Source: Mycobacteroides abscessus ATCC 19977 (GTDB taxonomy: Bacteria > Actinomycetota > Actinomycetes > Mycobacteriales > Mycobacteriaceae). From it: 64,000 nucleotides of DNA. Shown piece by piece: positions 38,003 to 50,098 of this stretch. A program made the position numbers and the translations under genes. Position 1 is the stretch's first letter. Every line of letters starts with the position of its first letter. The DNA is taken from the NCBI RefSeq assembly GCF_000069185.1, contig NC_010397.1, forward strand, positions 3,348,001 through 3,412,000, in the 5' to 3' direction. The notes below the pieces were generated by a model. The model saw only the letters and a list, made by a program, of their open reading frames with translations, was not told where the DNA came from and did no database searches.

Positions 38003-38752
38003 ATGGACGGTTCATCTCGCACTGCCGCCGCAGGTCCCGTACCGGACTACCGGGCACTGGTGGTCGACGACGAAGTGCCGCTGGCAGAGGTGGTCGCCAG
38101 TTATCTCAAGCGAGAATCCTTCGAAGTTCATCTCGCACACGACGGCCGCCGCGCACTCGATCTGGCGCGCGAGGTCGATCCCGACGTGGTGATCCTCGAT
38201 ATCGGCCTGCCCGGCGTGGACGGCATCGAGGTCTGCCGGCAACTCCGCGTCTTCTCAGACGCCTACGTGGTCATGCTGACCGCCCGCGACACCGAGGTGG
38301 ACACCATCGTCGGCCTGTCGGTGGGAGCCGACGATTACGTCACCAAGCCCTTCAGCCCGCGGGAGGTCGTCGCCCGGGTGCGCGCCATGCTCCGCCGGCC
38401 CCGCCGCGCGCCGGAATCGCCAGCGGCAGTGACTCCGGAACTGAGCCCTCCCCGCGTCTTCGGAGCGTTGCGCATCAATGTCGACGGCCGCGAGGTGCAC
38501 GTCGGAGAAAGGCCAGTCACATTGACCCGCACGGAATTTGACGTCCTGGCCGCGCTGTCATCCCGGCCGGGCATCGTGCTGAGCAGAAAGCAACTGCTCG
38601 ACACGGTGTGGGGCGACACCTGGGTGGGCAACGACAACATTGTCGATGTCCACGTCGGGCATCTGCGTCAGAAGCTGGGCGATAGCCCCTCCCAGCCGCG
38701 ATACGTGATGACCGTCCGCGGTGTCGGCTATCGCATGGGGACCGGATCGTGA
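38003..38752 (+). CDS. OmpR/PhoB-family response regulator
   Basis: A 249-residue response regulator. The receiver domain has the acidic pair VDDE, the phosphorylation site D66 (VVILDIGLPGVDG), the MLTARD threonine and the KPF lysine. The C-terminal winged helix (LTRTEFDVLAALSSRPGIVLSRKQLLDTVWGD, VDVHVGHLRQKLGD, TVRGVGYRM) is of the OmpR type. The ATG at 38003 (MDGSSRT) is preferred over one 15 bases upstream. It overlaps the sensor kinase gene by GTGA. The signal and targets are unknown. Confidence 0.95.
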   Translation: MDGSSRTAAAGPVPDYRALVVDDEVPLAEVVASYLKRESFEVHLAHDGRRALDLAREVDPDVVILDIGLPGVDGIEVCRQLRVFSDAYVVMLTARDTEVDTIVGLSVGADDYVTKPFSPREVVARVRAMLRRPRRAPESPAAVTPELSPPRVFGALRINVDGREVHVGERPVTLTRTEFDVLAALSSRPGIVLSRKQLLDTVWGDTWVGNDNIVDVHVGHLRQKLGDSPSQPRYVMTVRGVGYRMGTGS

Positions 38753-39885
38753 CACGTCCCCGATACGGCATCGGCCTGCGCCTGCTGGTGGTGAACTCAC
38801 TGGTGGTCCTGGCCGGAATAGCCACGACCAGCGTGGTCGCCGCGATCGTCGGGCCGCCGATGTTCCGCCGCCTCATGGATCAACAGGTATCGCCCGGCGC
38901 CGGGAACGATCACCCCTATGAGCGTGCCTTCCGCGATGCCACCGCGATGTCCATCGGGTTCGCGGTCGCGGTGTCGGCCCTGGCCGCGCTCACGCTCAGT
39001 TGGTATCTGAGCCATCGAGTGCATCGCTCGGCCACCGCGCTGTCGCAGGCGGCCTCCGCCGTTGCCGACGGGAATTACGACATTCGGGTGCCGCCACCCC
39101 GGTTGGGCAAGGAATTCGACGCCGTCGCCGCGGCGTTCAACAAGATGGCGCAGCGGCTCGGCGCGGTGGACGAGGCGCGTAGACAGATGCTGGCGGACCT
39201 GGCTCACGAGATACGGACGCCCGTGGCGGTGCTTGAGGCGTACATGGAAGCGGTGGAAGACGGTGTGCAACAACTGGATCAGCAGACGGTCGCGACGCTA
39301 CGGGACCAGACCCGTCGACTGACGCGGTTCAGTATCGACGTCAACGCGCTGTCGGTCGCCGAGAGCCGCACCACGTCGATTGACGCGAGATCGGTGTCTC
39401 CGGCCGATTTGGTCACTACCGCGGTCGCCGCGTTCGCGCCGCGCTATCAGACAAAGGGAGTCATCCTCACTTCTCACGCCGACGACGGGCTGCCCGATGT
39501 ATGGGCCGATCCTGAACGCATGGGCCAGGTGCTGAGCAACCTGCTCGACAACGCCCTACGTCACACCGGCCCGGGCGGCCAGGTCACCGTGACGGCGACA
39601 GCGACCGGCACCGGCGCCACGATCGCCGTCGCCGACACCGGCGACGGAGTTCCGGCCGAGCATCTGGACCGACTGTTCGATCGCTTCTATCGCGCCGATG
39701 CCGCCCGCGATCGGCAGCACGGTGGAGCAGGTATCGGGTTGTCGATCGCCAAGGCACTTGTCGAGGCGCACGAGGGACGCATCGAGGCGCACAGCGCGGG
39801 ACACGCGGCCGGGACCACCTTCACCGTGTCTCTGCCCCGTCCGAGCGATCATCCGGAAAAAGCACCCGGTCAGCGGCCCGGCTGA
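38749..39885 (+). CDS. Membrane sensor histidine kinase
   Basis: A 378-residue kinase. It has transmembrane helices at about 9-34 and 66-87 with a short extracytoplasmic loop of some 30 residues between, HAMP at about 88-141, the H box with H153 (DLAHEIRTPVAVLEAY), the N box (LLDNALRHTGPGG) and G boxes (DTGDGVPAEHLDRLF, GGAGIGLSIAKALVEAHEG). The very short periplasmic loop suggests sensing within or next to the membrane. It is translationally coupled to the preceding response regulator. Confidence 0.95.
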   Translation: MTRPRYGIGLRLLVVNSLVVLAGIATTSVVAAIVGPPMFRRLMDQQVSPGAGNDHPYERAFRDATAMSIGFAVAVSALAALTLSWYLSHRVHRSATALSQAASAVADGNYDIRVPPPRLGKEFDAVAAAFNKMAQRLGAVDEARRQMLADLAHEIRTPVAVLEAYMEAVEDGVQQLDQQTVATLRDQTRRLTRFSIDVNALSVAESRTTSIDARSVSPADLVTTAVAAFAPRYQTKGVILTSHADDGLPDVWADPERMGQVLSNLLDNALRHTGPGGQVTVTATATGTGATIAVADTGDGVPAEHLDRLFDRFYRADAARDRQHGGAGIGLSIAKALVEAHEGRIEAHSAGHAAGTTFTVSLPRPSDHPEKAPGQRPG

Positions 39886-40118
39886 ATCACCGTGGGACGC
39901 GTCTTGGTGGCGGGGATGGTTGCCAGCGGCGCCTTGTTATCGGGGTCCGGCGCCGAGCTCATGTGCGGGTCATTGGAGTGGATGCAGGCCTTGTCGGTCT
40001 GCACCGAGCAGCTCAACCGCTGGGCCGAGCTGTCACCGGGAGCCTGCAGCACCGCCGGTGTGGCCGCGAACACACCGCAGAGCGAGATGGTCGCGACGCA
40101 CGACGATAGGCGGGGCAT
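39870..40118 (-). CDS. Putative small exported protein
   Basis: An 82-residue frame beginning with a signal-like segment (MPRLSSCVATISLCGVFAATPAVLQAPG), followed by a polar proline-rich tail with two cysteines (RLSCSVQTDKACIH). An in-frame GTG at 40127 is an alternative start. Its end overlaps the 3' end of the convergent histidine kinase by 16 bases. Support is the signal peptide only; I recognise no family. Confidence 0.45.
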   Translation of the reverse strand: MPRLSSCVATISLCGVFAATPAVLQAPGDSSAQRLSCSVQTDKACIHSNDPHMSSAPDPDNKAPLATIPATKTRPTVIQPGR

Positions 40119-40185
40119 GCACTTCACGGTACGCAGCAGACGGCCGGGAATCGCCCCTTATCAACTGCCAGTTACCTGTGCGTTC

Positions 40186-41664
40186 CTACAGCGCTGCGGG
40201 CAACGCCCCACGGGCGGTTTCATAGGCAGCACCCACGCGGTACAACCGGTCGTCGGCGAGCGCGGGGGCCATGATCTGCAGACCCACCGGCAACCCGTCG
40301 TCGGCAGAAAGACCTGAGGGCACCGACATTCCGCAGTGTCCGGCCAGGTTCAGCGGCAGGGTGCACAAGTCGAACTGGTACATCGCCAGCGGGTCATCGA
40401 CCTTCTCCCCCAACCGGAATGCGGTGGTGGGGGTGGCCGGGGTGACCAGCACGTCGACCTGCTCGTAGGCCCGCTCCAGATCGCGCTTGATCAGGGTGCG
40501 CACCTTCTGTGCCCGGCCGTAGTAGGCGTCGTAGTACCCGGCGGACAGTGCATAGGTGCCGATCATGATGCGGCGCTTGACCTCTGGTCCAAAGCCTGCC
40601 GCCCGGGTGAGCGCCATGACTTCCTCGGCGCTATGCGTTCCGTCGTCCCCGACCCGCATGCCGTACCGCATGGCGTCGAAGCGCGCCAGATTGGACGACA
40701 CCTCCGACGGCAGGATCAAGTAATAGGCCGGCAACGCGTATTCGAAGTGCGGACAGGACACCTCAACCACATCGGCGCCCAATGCGGTGAGCTGCTCGAC
40801 GGCCGCGTCGAACGACGCCATCACACCCGGTTGGTACCCGTCGCCACGCAGCTGAGTGACCACACCGACGCGGACACCCTTGAGGTCTCCCGAGGCACCG
40901 GCGCGAGCCGCGGCCACGACATCGGGTACCGGTTCGTCGACGGACGTGGAGTCGCGCGGATCGTGGCCCGCGATCACCTGGTGCAAGAGCGCGGTGTCCA
41001 AAACCGTGCGCGCGCAAGGACCGCCCTGATCCAGCGATGACGCACAGGCGACCAGGCCGAAACGCGAAACTGTTCCATAGGTGGGCTTCACCCCGACGGT
41101 CGCGGTGAGTGCGGCGGGCTGCCGGATGGAGCCACCGGTGTCGGTGCCTATGGCCAGCGGAGCCTGGAAAGCGGCCAACGCGGCCGCGCTACCACCGCCC
41201 GAACCGCCCGGAACCCGCTCAACGTCCCAGGGATTGCGGGTGGGTCCGTATGCGGAGTTCTCGGTGGAAGAGCCCATCGCGAACTCGTCCATGTTCGTCT
41301 TACCCAGGATCGGTATCCCGGCCCCGCGCAGCCGCGCCGTCACGGTTGCGTCGTAGGGCGGCACCCAGTTCTCAAGGATCTTGGAACCACAGGTGGTCGG
41401 CATGTCCCGAGTGGTGAAGACGTCCTTGAGCGCCAGCGGGACACCGGCCAGTCCCGACGGCACCGAGCCCGCCGCGATGGCGTCATCGACGTCTTTCGCG
41501 GCGGCCAGCGCCTGCTCCCCCGCAACATGCAGGAAGGCCCGGTACGTCTCGTCGGTGCTGGCGATCTGATCCAGATGCGCACGTGTCACCTCGACGGAGG
41601 AGACCTCGCCCGAATGGATCAGTGCGGCCAGCGCCGCGGCGTCCTGCCTGATCAGGTCGGTCAC
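40186..41664 (-). CDS. gatA: Asp/Glu-tRNA amidotransferase subunit A
   Basis: A 492-residue amidase-signature enzyme that releases ammonia from glutamine for GatB. The catalytic lysine lies in VPLALKDVF, and the cis-serine/serine pair lies in [36 protein letters not shown]. The start is the GTG at 41664 ([10 protein letters not shown]), overlapping the gatC stop by 4 bases (GTGA). It forms an operon with gatC. Confidence 0.98.
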   Translation of the reverse strand: MTDLIRQDAAALAALIHSGEVSSVEVTRAHLDQIASTDETYRAFLHVAGEQALAAAKDVDDAIAAGSVPSGLAGVPLALKDVFTTRDMPTTCGSKILENWVPPYDATVTARLRGAGIPILGKTNMDEFAMGSSTENSAYGPTRNPWDVERVPGGSGGGSAAALAAFQAPLAIGTDTGGSIRQPAALTATVGVKPTYGTVSRFGLVACASSLDQGGPCARTVLDTALLHQVIAGHDPRDSTSVDEPVPDVVAAARAGASGDLKGVRVGVVTQLRGDGYQPGVMASFDAAVEQLTALGADVVEVSCPHFEYALPAYYLILPSEVSSNLARFDAMRYGMRVGDDGTHSAEEVMALTRAAGFGPEVKRRIMIGTYALSAGYYDAYYGRAQKVRTLIKRDLERAYEQVDVLVTPATPTTAFRLGEKVDDPLAMYQFDLCTLPLNLAGHCGMSVPSGLSADDGLPVGLQIMAPALADDRLYRVGAAYETARGALPAAL

Positions 41665-41969
41665 TCTTCTTCCCCCAAAATCTGCGGCACCGCGAAACGT
41701 CCCTCGGCCACCCGGGGCGCCGCGGCCAGCGCCTCCTCCGGGGTAAGGCATTCGGCGATCACATCGGGCCGTGTGACATTGACCGCATCAAGCGGCGAGC
41801 TCGTGGCATCTACCTCGTCGAGCTCATCGGTGGAAACTGCACTGATCTGGCTGACGTGGCCGAGGATCGCGTCGAGTTGCCCGGCGTATCCGTCCAGCTC
41901 AGCGTCGGTCAGCGCAAGCCGGGCCAGTCTGGCCAGGTGCGCGACCTCGTCACGGGATATGGCGCTCAC
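41661..41969 (-). CDS. gatC: Asp/Glu-tRNA amidotransferase subunit C
   Basis: A 102-residue GatC, the clamp between GatA and GatB. It has [39 protein letters not shown], then a flexible region and [15 protein letters not shown]. The GTG at 41969 (MSAISRDE) gives the family's usual length. It is divergent from the ACT-domain gene. Confidence 0.96.
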   Translation of the reverse strand: MSAISRDEVAHLARLARLALTDAELDGYAGQLDAILGHVSQISAVSTDELDEVDATSSPLDAVNVTRPDVIAECLTPEEALAAAPRVAEGRFAVPQILGEEE

Positions 41970-42012
41970 GGCTAGATAGCCTAGAGGGCGGCTGTGTCTG
42001 ACCTGTGCCACA

Positions 42013-42678
42013 GTGTTGGACGTGCCGTCATATCTGCTGCGCCTACAGCTCGCTGACCGTCCCGGAAGTCTGGGGTCGGTCGCCGTTGCGCTCGGCACCG
42101 TGGGCGCAGACATTCTGTCCCTGGATGTCGTCGAGCGCGGCCCGGGCTATGCCATCGACGACCTGGTCATCGACCTTCCGCCCGGCTCCATGCCCGATTC
42201 GTTGATCACCGCCGCCGAGGCCCTGAACGGGGTGCATGTGCATTCCATCCGCCCGCACACCGGCCTGCTGGAGGCGCATCGGGAACTGGAGCTGATCGAC
42301 AGGGTGGCCGCCGCCGCGGCATCCGCGCGCCTCGAGGTGCTCGCCCAAGAAGCCCCCCATGTGCTGCGCGCGAATTGGTGCACCGTGGTGCGGCAGGACG
42401 GCACCGGATTCATCCGGGTGGCCGGAAGCGCGGGCGCCCCCGAGACCCAGGCCACCTCCGCTCCTTGGCTGCCGCTGAGCCGTGCACAGGTCCTCGAAAC
42501 CACTGCCGAATGGGTGCCTCAACTATGGAAGGACATGGACACCACGTTGGCCGCGGCGCCATTGGGATCGGGTGATACCGCAGTGGTGCTTGGTCGTCCC
42601 GGCGGCCCCGAGTTCCGCCCCTCGGAGGTGGCTCGTTTGGGCTATCTGGCCGGGATCGTCGCCACCTTGGTGCGGTAG
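42013..42678 (+). CDS. ACT-domain protein (Rv3013 homologue)
   Basis: A 221-residue protein. An N-terminal ACT-type domain ([37 protein letters not shown]) is followed by a region of unknown fold. It has the same position as Rv3013, between gatC and ligA. ACT domains usually bind amino acids, but no catalytic domain is attached, so a regulatory role is inferred. A GTG start at 42013 lies close to the gatC start on the other strand (43 bp). Confidence 0.85.
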   Translation: MLDVPSYLLRLQLADRPGSLGSVAVALGTVGADILSLDVVERGPGYAIDDLVIDLPPGSMPDSLITAAEALNGVHVHSIRPHTGLLEAHRELELIDRVAAAAASARLEVLAQEAPHVLRANWCTVVRQDGTGFIRVAGSAGAPETQATSAPWLPLSRAQVLETTAEWVPQLWKDMDTTLAAAPLGSGDTAVVLGRPGGPEFRPSEVARLGYLAGIVATLVR

Positions 42679-42737
42679 CGGTCGGTTCACAGCAACGGCA
42701 CAGCCAATTCCCTGAGTCGCCCGGCACACTCACTGAC

Positions 42738-44624
42738 GTGACTGACACTGACGCGTCCATGAGCCGGACACGGGAACGACTCATCTTGGCAGCCATTCTG
42801 CTGACGATCACCGTGGTCTACCTGTGGGACATCAGCCAGAACGGATGGTCCAACGCCTTCTACGCGGCAGCGGTCCAATCGGGTAGCGAGAGCTGGAAGG
42901 CATGGTTCTTCGGTAGCTTCGATCCGCAGAACTACGTGACCGTCGACAAGCCGGCGGGCGGCCTGTGGCTAATGGGATTGTCCGCCAGGCTCTTTGGCTT
43001 CTCGAGCGCCAGCATGCTCATTCCGCAGGCCATCCTGGCGATAGCCAGCGCCGCCTTGATCCGTGCGGCGGTGCGGCGCCAGGCCGGCCCCGGCGCGGGC
43101 CTGCTCGCGGCAGCCCTGTTCGCCCTCATCCCGGTGGTCTCGGTGATGTTCCGGCACTCAAATCCCGACGCCCCGATGGTGTTCGGCATGGTGTTAGCCG
43201 CCTACTTCACCACACGCGCCATCGATTCCAAGCGCTCGCGCAGTGCCGCCGGCTGGCTGGCACTGGCTGGAGCGGGTATCGGGTTCGCATTCCTGTGCAA
43301 GACCCTCGAAGGCCTGCTGGTGGCTCCCGCACTGCTGCTGGCCTACCTGGTGTCTGCCAAGTGGCCTTGGAAGACGACGCTTCTGCACATCCTCGGCGCG
43401 GGCGTGGCGCTGCTGGCCTCCTCGGGATGGTGGATGGCCGCGGTAGCGCTGACCCCGGCAGCCAGTCGTCCCTACGTCGACAACTCCACGGATAACAGTG
43501 AATGGACGCTGGCAGTCGGTTACAACGGCCTGGATCGTCTGCTGGGCGGCGACTCGCAGGGCATGGGCGGCGGCCGGGGCAGCGGTCCGGGGTTCTCGGG
43601 CACCCCGGGCATCTTCCGGCTATTCCAGGACACCCAGGCCGATCACATCGCGTGGCTGCTACCCACGGCATTCATCGCGCTGATCCTCGGCGTGATCATC
43701 GCCGGCAAGACACCACAAACCGGCGGCTGGTTGGGCCGCGCGCGTGCCGTCACCACCAATCCCGCGGGGGCAGGGCTGGTTTTATGGGGTACCTGGATGG
43801 TGTCCAACTACGTGATCCTGAGCTATATGGCCAAGCAGTTCCACCCGTACTACACCTCGGCCATGGCCCCGGCCATCGCCGGCTGCGTGGCCATCGGCAC
43901 GGTGCTGTTGTGGCGGCACCGATCCGAGCGGATCGGCACGTTCGGGCTCAGTGCCCTTACGCTCAGTGCCACCGTCATGGCGTTCGTGCTGCTGCGGCGC
44001 ATACCGACATGGCAGCCCTGGCTGCGGTGGGTGCTACTGATCGGCGGCCTGGTGGTGGCCATAGCGCTCACGCTTGGCGTGCTGGAGCGAAATTCACGCC
44101 TGCGTTACGCCATTGCGACTCTGGCGCTTGCGGTTTCGTTGGGGGGATCGATCGCGTTCACCCTCGCCAATGTCACCACGCCGAAGCTGGGCGGGCTGTC
44201 GACATCGGGTCCGGCGATCGCCGAGGACGATAAGTTCGGCGGTCAGTCACCCGAGCCGCTCGATCCTGCGCTGGCCGCGTTGATCAAGGATTCCGGCGCC
44301 CGCTGGCCGGTGGCAACCACCAACACCCGTACGGCCGCGCCTATTCAGCTGGATACCGATGCCCCGGTGATGGCGATCGGCGGATTCTCCGGGCGCGACA
44401 ACCCGATCACCCTGCAACAGTTCATCGACTACACCCAGGACGGCACCGTCCAGTTCTATGCCGAATCCGTCAAGGACAAAGACAAGGACAAAGATCAACC
44501 GCCGAAGGACGATGAGCCAAAACGGGTAGCCGACGAAATCCAGAAATGGGTCGAGAACCACTTCTCTTCAAAGGATTACGGCGACTTGCGAGTGTTCGAC
44601 CTCTCGATTCCGCCGAAATCATAG
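42738..44624 (+). CDS. GT39/ArnT-like membrane glycosyltransferase
   Basis: A 628-residue polytopic protein with about 11 to 12 hydrophobic helices. The first extracytoplasmic loop has features of the PMT/ArnT (GT-C) fold: FYAAAVQSGSESWKAWFFGSFDPQNYVTVDKPAGGLWLMG, with the acidic DKPP-like DKPAGG motif. Such enzymes transfer sugars from polyprenyl-phosphate donors on the outer side of the membrane. A soluble C-terminal domain follows, with a KDKDKDKDQ low-complexity run before the end. Donor and acceptor are unknown. Confidence 0.85.
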   Translation: MTDTDASMSRTRERLILAAILLTITVVYLWDISQNGWSNAFYAAAVQSGSESWKAWFFGSFDPQNYVTVDKPAGGLWLMGLSARLFGFSSASMLIPQAILAIASAALIRAAVRRQAGPGAGLLAAALFALIPVVSVMFRHSNPDAPMVFGMVLAAYFTTRAIDSKRSRSAAGWLALAGAGIGFAFLCKTLEGLLVAPALLLAYLVSAKWPWKTTLLHILGAGVALLASSGWWMAAVALTPAASRPYVDNSTDNSEWTLAVGYNGLDRLLGGDSQGMGGGRGSGPGFSGTPGIFRLFQDTQADHIAWLLPTAFIALILGVIIAGKTPQTGGWLGRARAVTTNPAGAGLVLWGTWMVSNYVILSYMAKQFHPYYTSAMAPAIAGCVAIGTVLLWRHRSERIGTFGLSALTLSATVMAFVLLRRIPTWQPWLRWVLLIGGLVVAIALTLGVLERNSRLRYAIATLALAVSLGGSIAFTLANVTTPKLGGLSTSGPAIAEDDKFGGQSPEPLDPALAALIKDSGARWPVATTNTRTAAPIQLDTDAPVMAIGGFSGRDNPITLQQFIDYTQDGTVQFYAESVKDKDKDKDQPPKDDEPKRVADEIQKWVENHFSSKDYGDLRVFDLSIPPKS

Positions 44625-44661
44625 AGTTGCGGGGCAGAATCTGGCCGCCTGCACCGCCACG

Positions 44662-47186
<2,525 letters not shown>

Positions 47187-47222
47187 CCAGAGCTCAGCAC
47201 CTCCTGGAGCGGCGCCGATCTT

Positions 47223-47267
47223 TTGACAAAGTTGGCGAGCTCATTGAGAATTTGCTAACTCGCCGAC
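47223..47267 (+). promoter_or_regulatory. Probable promoter with inverted repeat before the protease cluster
   Basis: TTGACA (47223-47228), a 17-base spacer and GAGAAT (47246-47251) make a plausible sigma-A promoter for the first protease. GTTGGCGAG (47231-47239) and CTCGCCGAC (47259-47267) pair at 8 of 9 positions across the -10, so a repressor could bind here, or the stem may end the MmcQ transcript. Confidence 0.45.
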
Positions 47268-47361
47268 AAAACCTGGTGGGTAGATGATCATCGATTACTC
47301 AGAAGAGCCAAAATTGCTTCACTGACACTGAGGCGCTTGGCAGATCACAGGGGGGCTACCG

Positions 47362-48147
47362 ATGTTTGGTATTGCTGGCAGATTCCCACTGGCGGCGGCT
47401 CCGGCTGCCGTGCTGGTGGCAGCAGCACTGATATGGACTGTGCCCACCGCAATCGCGCACGCCGACGCGCCGCTGGTGTATCCCGGCATGAGAATCAACC
47501 AGGGCACACAAAGCTGCACACTGGGCTTCGTCGATCCAGGTGCTCGGATCGGGCTCACCGCGGGGCATTGCGCACTCGACTCCGACGGGCCGGTCTACGA
47601 CGACAGCGGCAACCGCGTCGGCACAGCGGACATCGCACACTTCGAGCCCACCCCGCAGGACAAGAGCTTCGCCGAGCAACCCCCCATCGACTACGAGGGC
47701 ATTGCCTTTTACGAGGGCATACCAATCAACAACGTGCTTCCCAACGGCCTTGTCCTGGAATCCAACCCAAAAATCGTGCCGGCAATCGGCATGCCGGTAT
47801 GCCGTAGCGGTGTTACCACCGGGGAAGCGTGTGGGGTCATCCTCGAGACCACTGACAGCCTCTTGGTCATCGACGGGCTTCCCGCCGACCACGGTGACTC
47901 CGGCAGTCCGGTCTATGCCATCACCGAGCCCGGCCGCGCGGCGATCGTGGGGATTACCACCGAAGTGCTAACCAGCAAGTCAACGGGCCAGCGGGCAACG
48001 ATGGCGATCTCCTGGCGGGCGATTTGGCGTCAGATCAAGAGCGATATCGACCGAGTGGGACACGCGGATATGCCACCGGACCCACCCAGGAACGCCCGCG
48101 AGCCGGCGGGAGACGTTCCCGCCGAACCGCCGACCAGTGATGTCTGA
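47362..48147 (+). CDS. Secreted trypsin-like serine protease, paralogue 1
   Basis: A 261-residue exported protein. The signal peptide covers about residues 1-34 (ends IAHADA). The S1-type catalytic triad is readable as H69 (LTAGHC), D110 (PIDYEGIAF) and S180 (GDSGSPVY). Cysteines C52/C70 and C147/C157 are placed for two disulfides. A proline-rich tail of about 35 residues follows the protease domain. There is no obvious propeptide. It is the first of three tandem paralogues with the shared phrases YPGM, SCTLGFVDPG and PVCRxGxTTGEACG. The substrate is unknown. Confidence 0.88.
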   Translation: MFGIAGRFPLAAAPAAVLVAAALIWTVPTAIAHADAPLVYPGMRINQGTQSCTLGFVDPGARIGLTAGHCALDSDGPVYDDSGNRVGTADIAHFEPTPQDKSFAEQPPIDYEGIAFYEGIPINNVLPNGLVLESNPKIVPAIGMPVCRSGVTTGEACGVILETTDSLLVIDGLPADHGDSGSPVYAITEPGRAAIVGITTEVLTSKSTGQRATMAISWRAIWRQIKSDIDRVGHADMPPDPPRNAREPAGDVPAEPPTSDV

Positions 48148-48530
48148 CTCGATGAGAGCGCGCGGGGCGGTGCACACCAGCGCAGGTGTGGTCCCGCCAG
48201 GCCGGATCGGCGCTCGCTGGTGGACAACGCAACGCAAACTCGAGCGCCCCTCATACATCACAAGTGGCGAATTCTTAGCCTGAGCACATGACCTTCAACA
48301 TCGCATGATGCGCGAGTACTGGCAATCTCATCGGGCGCTGTCGACCATCTGCATCGCAAAGACAGAAACGAAGGTGCCTCTAGGGCTACCCGTTACCTGA
48401 GCACGGTTCCTCCGCCAGTCCGTCGCCAATTCGCATAGGCTCGTAGCGACACGGAGAGTCGTGCCGCGTGCTCTCCTCATGCTGGTCGGGGCTTTGTTGA
48501 CGGTGAACGTGGCAGACAGAGAGCTACGGC
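48148..48530. other. 383-bp gap between proteases 1 and 2
   Basis: I see no convincing gene here; short open frames exist on both strands but lack ribosome sites or family resemblance. A TTGACG hexamer at about 48497 could be the -35 of a promoter for protease 2, without a clear -10. Confidence 0.5.
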
Positions 48531-49394
48531 GTGACCAGTGTCGGCGATAAGGGTCGACGAACCGGCCCATGGGGACGGCTGACGGCGTATGCCGCGGCCG
48601 TCGCCGCCCTATCCGGGATAGGCCTTGCCAACCCGATTGCCGCACATGCCGATCCACTGATCTACCCGGGTATGGAGATCATCCAGCGGCCGCCCGGCAA
48701 AGAATCGCTGAGCTGCACGCTCGGTTTCGTGGATCCCGCCGCACGCGTTGGAGTCACCGCGGGCCACTGCGGCGGCAACGGGCCGGTGTTCACCAGCGAC
48801 GGCGTCCGTATCGGACAGCTCGCGGTGGCCCAGTCCAACATCAAGCCCGAGGGGCCGCTGGCGCGCGACGACTATCGGATCGACTATGAGGGCATCGCCT
48901 TCGACGACGGCGTACCGATCAACAACGTACTGCCCAACGGGCTGCGTCTCGGAGTCGATCCCGCCGTCGTGCCCCGGGATGGCCTGCCGGTATGCCGGGT
49001 GGGAATCACCACCGGAGAGGCCTGCGGGGCCATCGCGGGATTCGGCAACGGCTGGTTCCTCGTCGACGGCGTGCCCGCCGAGCACGGGGACTCCGGCAGT
49101 GCCGTGTACACCGTCACCTCACCGGGCAACGCGGCCATCGTAGGAATCGTCAGCGCACGCTTCACGGCCAATCAGACCCGACGGGAATCCACCGTGGCGC
49201 TGTCCTGGCCGACGGTGCAACAGCAGATCCGAAACGACATTGCGGCCTCGCGCCGGCCCGAGATCGCCAGCCCGGTGGCGAGCAACCCACAGCCACCACC
49301 GCCGGCAATCAACCCGCAGGCACCACCGATGGTTCTACCCCCGGCGCCTTCCGACGACCGTCCCAGCGGTCCCGCGAGAATGGTTGTCCCCTAA
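48531..49394 (+). CDS. Secreted trypsin-like serine protease, paralogue 2
   Basis: A 287-residue exported protein closely related to its neighbours. The signal peptide is about residues 1-41 with an extended polar start. The triad is H79, D118 and S188 (VTAGHC, RIDYEGIAF, HGDSGSAVY). The C-terminal tail of about 45 residues is proline-rich (PQPPPPAINPQAPPMVLPPAP), typical of wall-spanning or protein-binding linkers. The GTG start at 48531 gives the signal peptide. The next paralogue starts 5 bases after its stop. Confidence 0.87.
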   Translation: MTSVGDKGRRTGPWGRLTAYAAAVAALSGIGLANPIAAHADPLIYPGMEIIQRPPGKESLSCTLGFVDPAARVGVTAGHCGGNGPVFTSDGVRIGQLAVAQSNIKPEGPLARDDYRIDYEGIAFDDGVPINNVLPNGLRLGVDPAVVPRDGLPVCRVGITTGEACGAIAGFGNGWFLVDGVPAEHGDSGSAVYTVTSPGNAAIVGIVSARFTANQTRRESTVALSWPTVQQQIRNDIAASRRPEIASPVASNPQPPPPAINPQAPPMVLPPAPSDDRPSGPARMVVP

Positions 49395-49399
49395 CCGTC

Positions 49400-50080
49400 A
49401 TGCGCCCGTTTTTGTGGATAGCCACCATCGTTGCTGTGCTGTGCGTGCTCCCCGCCGTGAATCCAGCACCCGTGCACGCCGAGCCGCCACTGGTGTACCC
49501 CGGCATGCTGATCTACCAGGGCTCGCTCAGTTGCACGCTCGGTTACGTGGACCCCGCGCTTCGTGTGGGCATCACCGCCGGGCATTGCTTCAACGGCGAC
49601 GGCATTATCCGCAACGGCGACGGGGCCGCCGTGGGGCACAAGGTGCTGGCGCACGACAACCGTCCCCCCGAGGGGCCGGTATACGAGAACGAGTACACCA
49701 TCGACTACGAGGCCATCTCGATCGACGACGGACTGCCCGTCAACGATGTCCTGGCCAATGGCCAACGGCTCGAACGCGATGACACGGTGATCCCCGATGT
49801 CGGCATGCCGGTGTGCCGTACCGGCTTCACCACGGGCGACGCCTGCGGATCGGTGACACGAATTGGCAACGGCTGGTTCAGGTTCAACGGTCCGGTGATC
49901 GCCAAGGGCGATTCCGGGGGGCCGGTCTACACCCACGTGGGCGACCGCACCGTGCTCGTCGGCATCATTCGCGGTTTCATGACAAGCCAGTCCGGTGACG
50001 ATGTCCAGTCGTGGGCGATGTCGTGGCCTTCGGTCATCAAACAGCTTCGCGAAGACCGCAAGGGCCTGCTGCCCGCGTGA
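49400..50080 (+). CDS. Secreted trypsin-like serine protease, paralogue 3
   Basis: A 226-residue exported protein with a signal peptide of about residues 1-27 (ends PVHA). The triad is H62, D102 and S172 (ITAGHC, TIDYEAISI, KGDSGGPVY). Its GDSGGPV is the canonical S1 form, while the other two have GDSGSPV and GDSGSAV. It has no proline-rich tail. The start is the ATG at 49400; the frame continues upstream through paralogue 2 but in a different reading frame. It probably shares a transcript with paralogue 2. Confidence 0.88.
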   Translation: MRPFLWIATIVAVLCVLPAVNPAPVHAEPPLVYPGMLIYQGSLSCTLGYVDPALRVGITAGHCFNGDGIIRNGDGAAVGHKVLAHDNRPPEGPVYENEYTIDYEAISIDDGLPVNDVLANGQRLERDDTVIPDVGMPVCRTGFTTGDACGSVTRIGNGWFRFNGPVIAKGDSGGPVYTHVGDRTVLVGIIRGFMTSQSGDDVQSWAMSWPSVIKQLREDRKGLLPA

Positions 50081-50098
50081 ACCCGTAGGCTCACGCCC

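Noticed and set aside
48328..48657. A 109-codon minus-strand frame in the gap between proteases 1 and 2
   Set aside because: It is Arg-rich, has no ribosome site and overlaps the signal peptide codons of protease 2.
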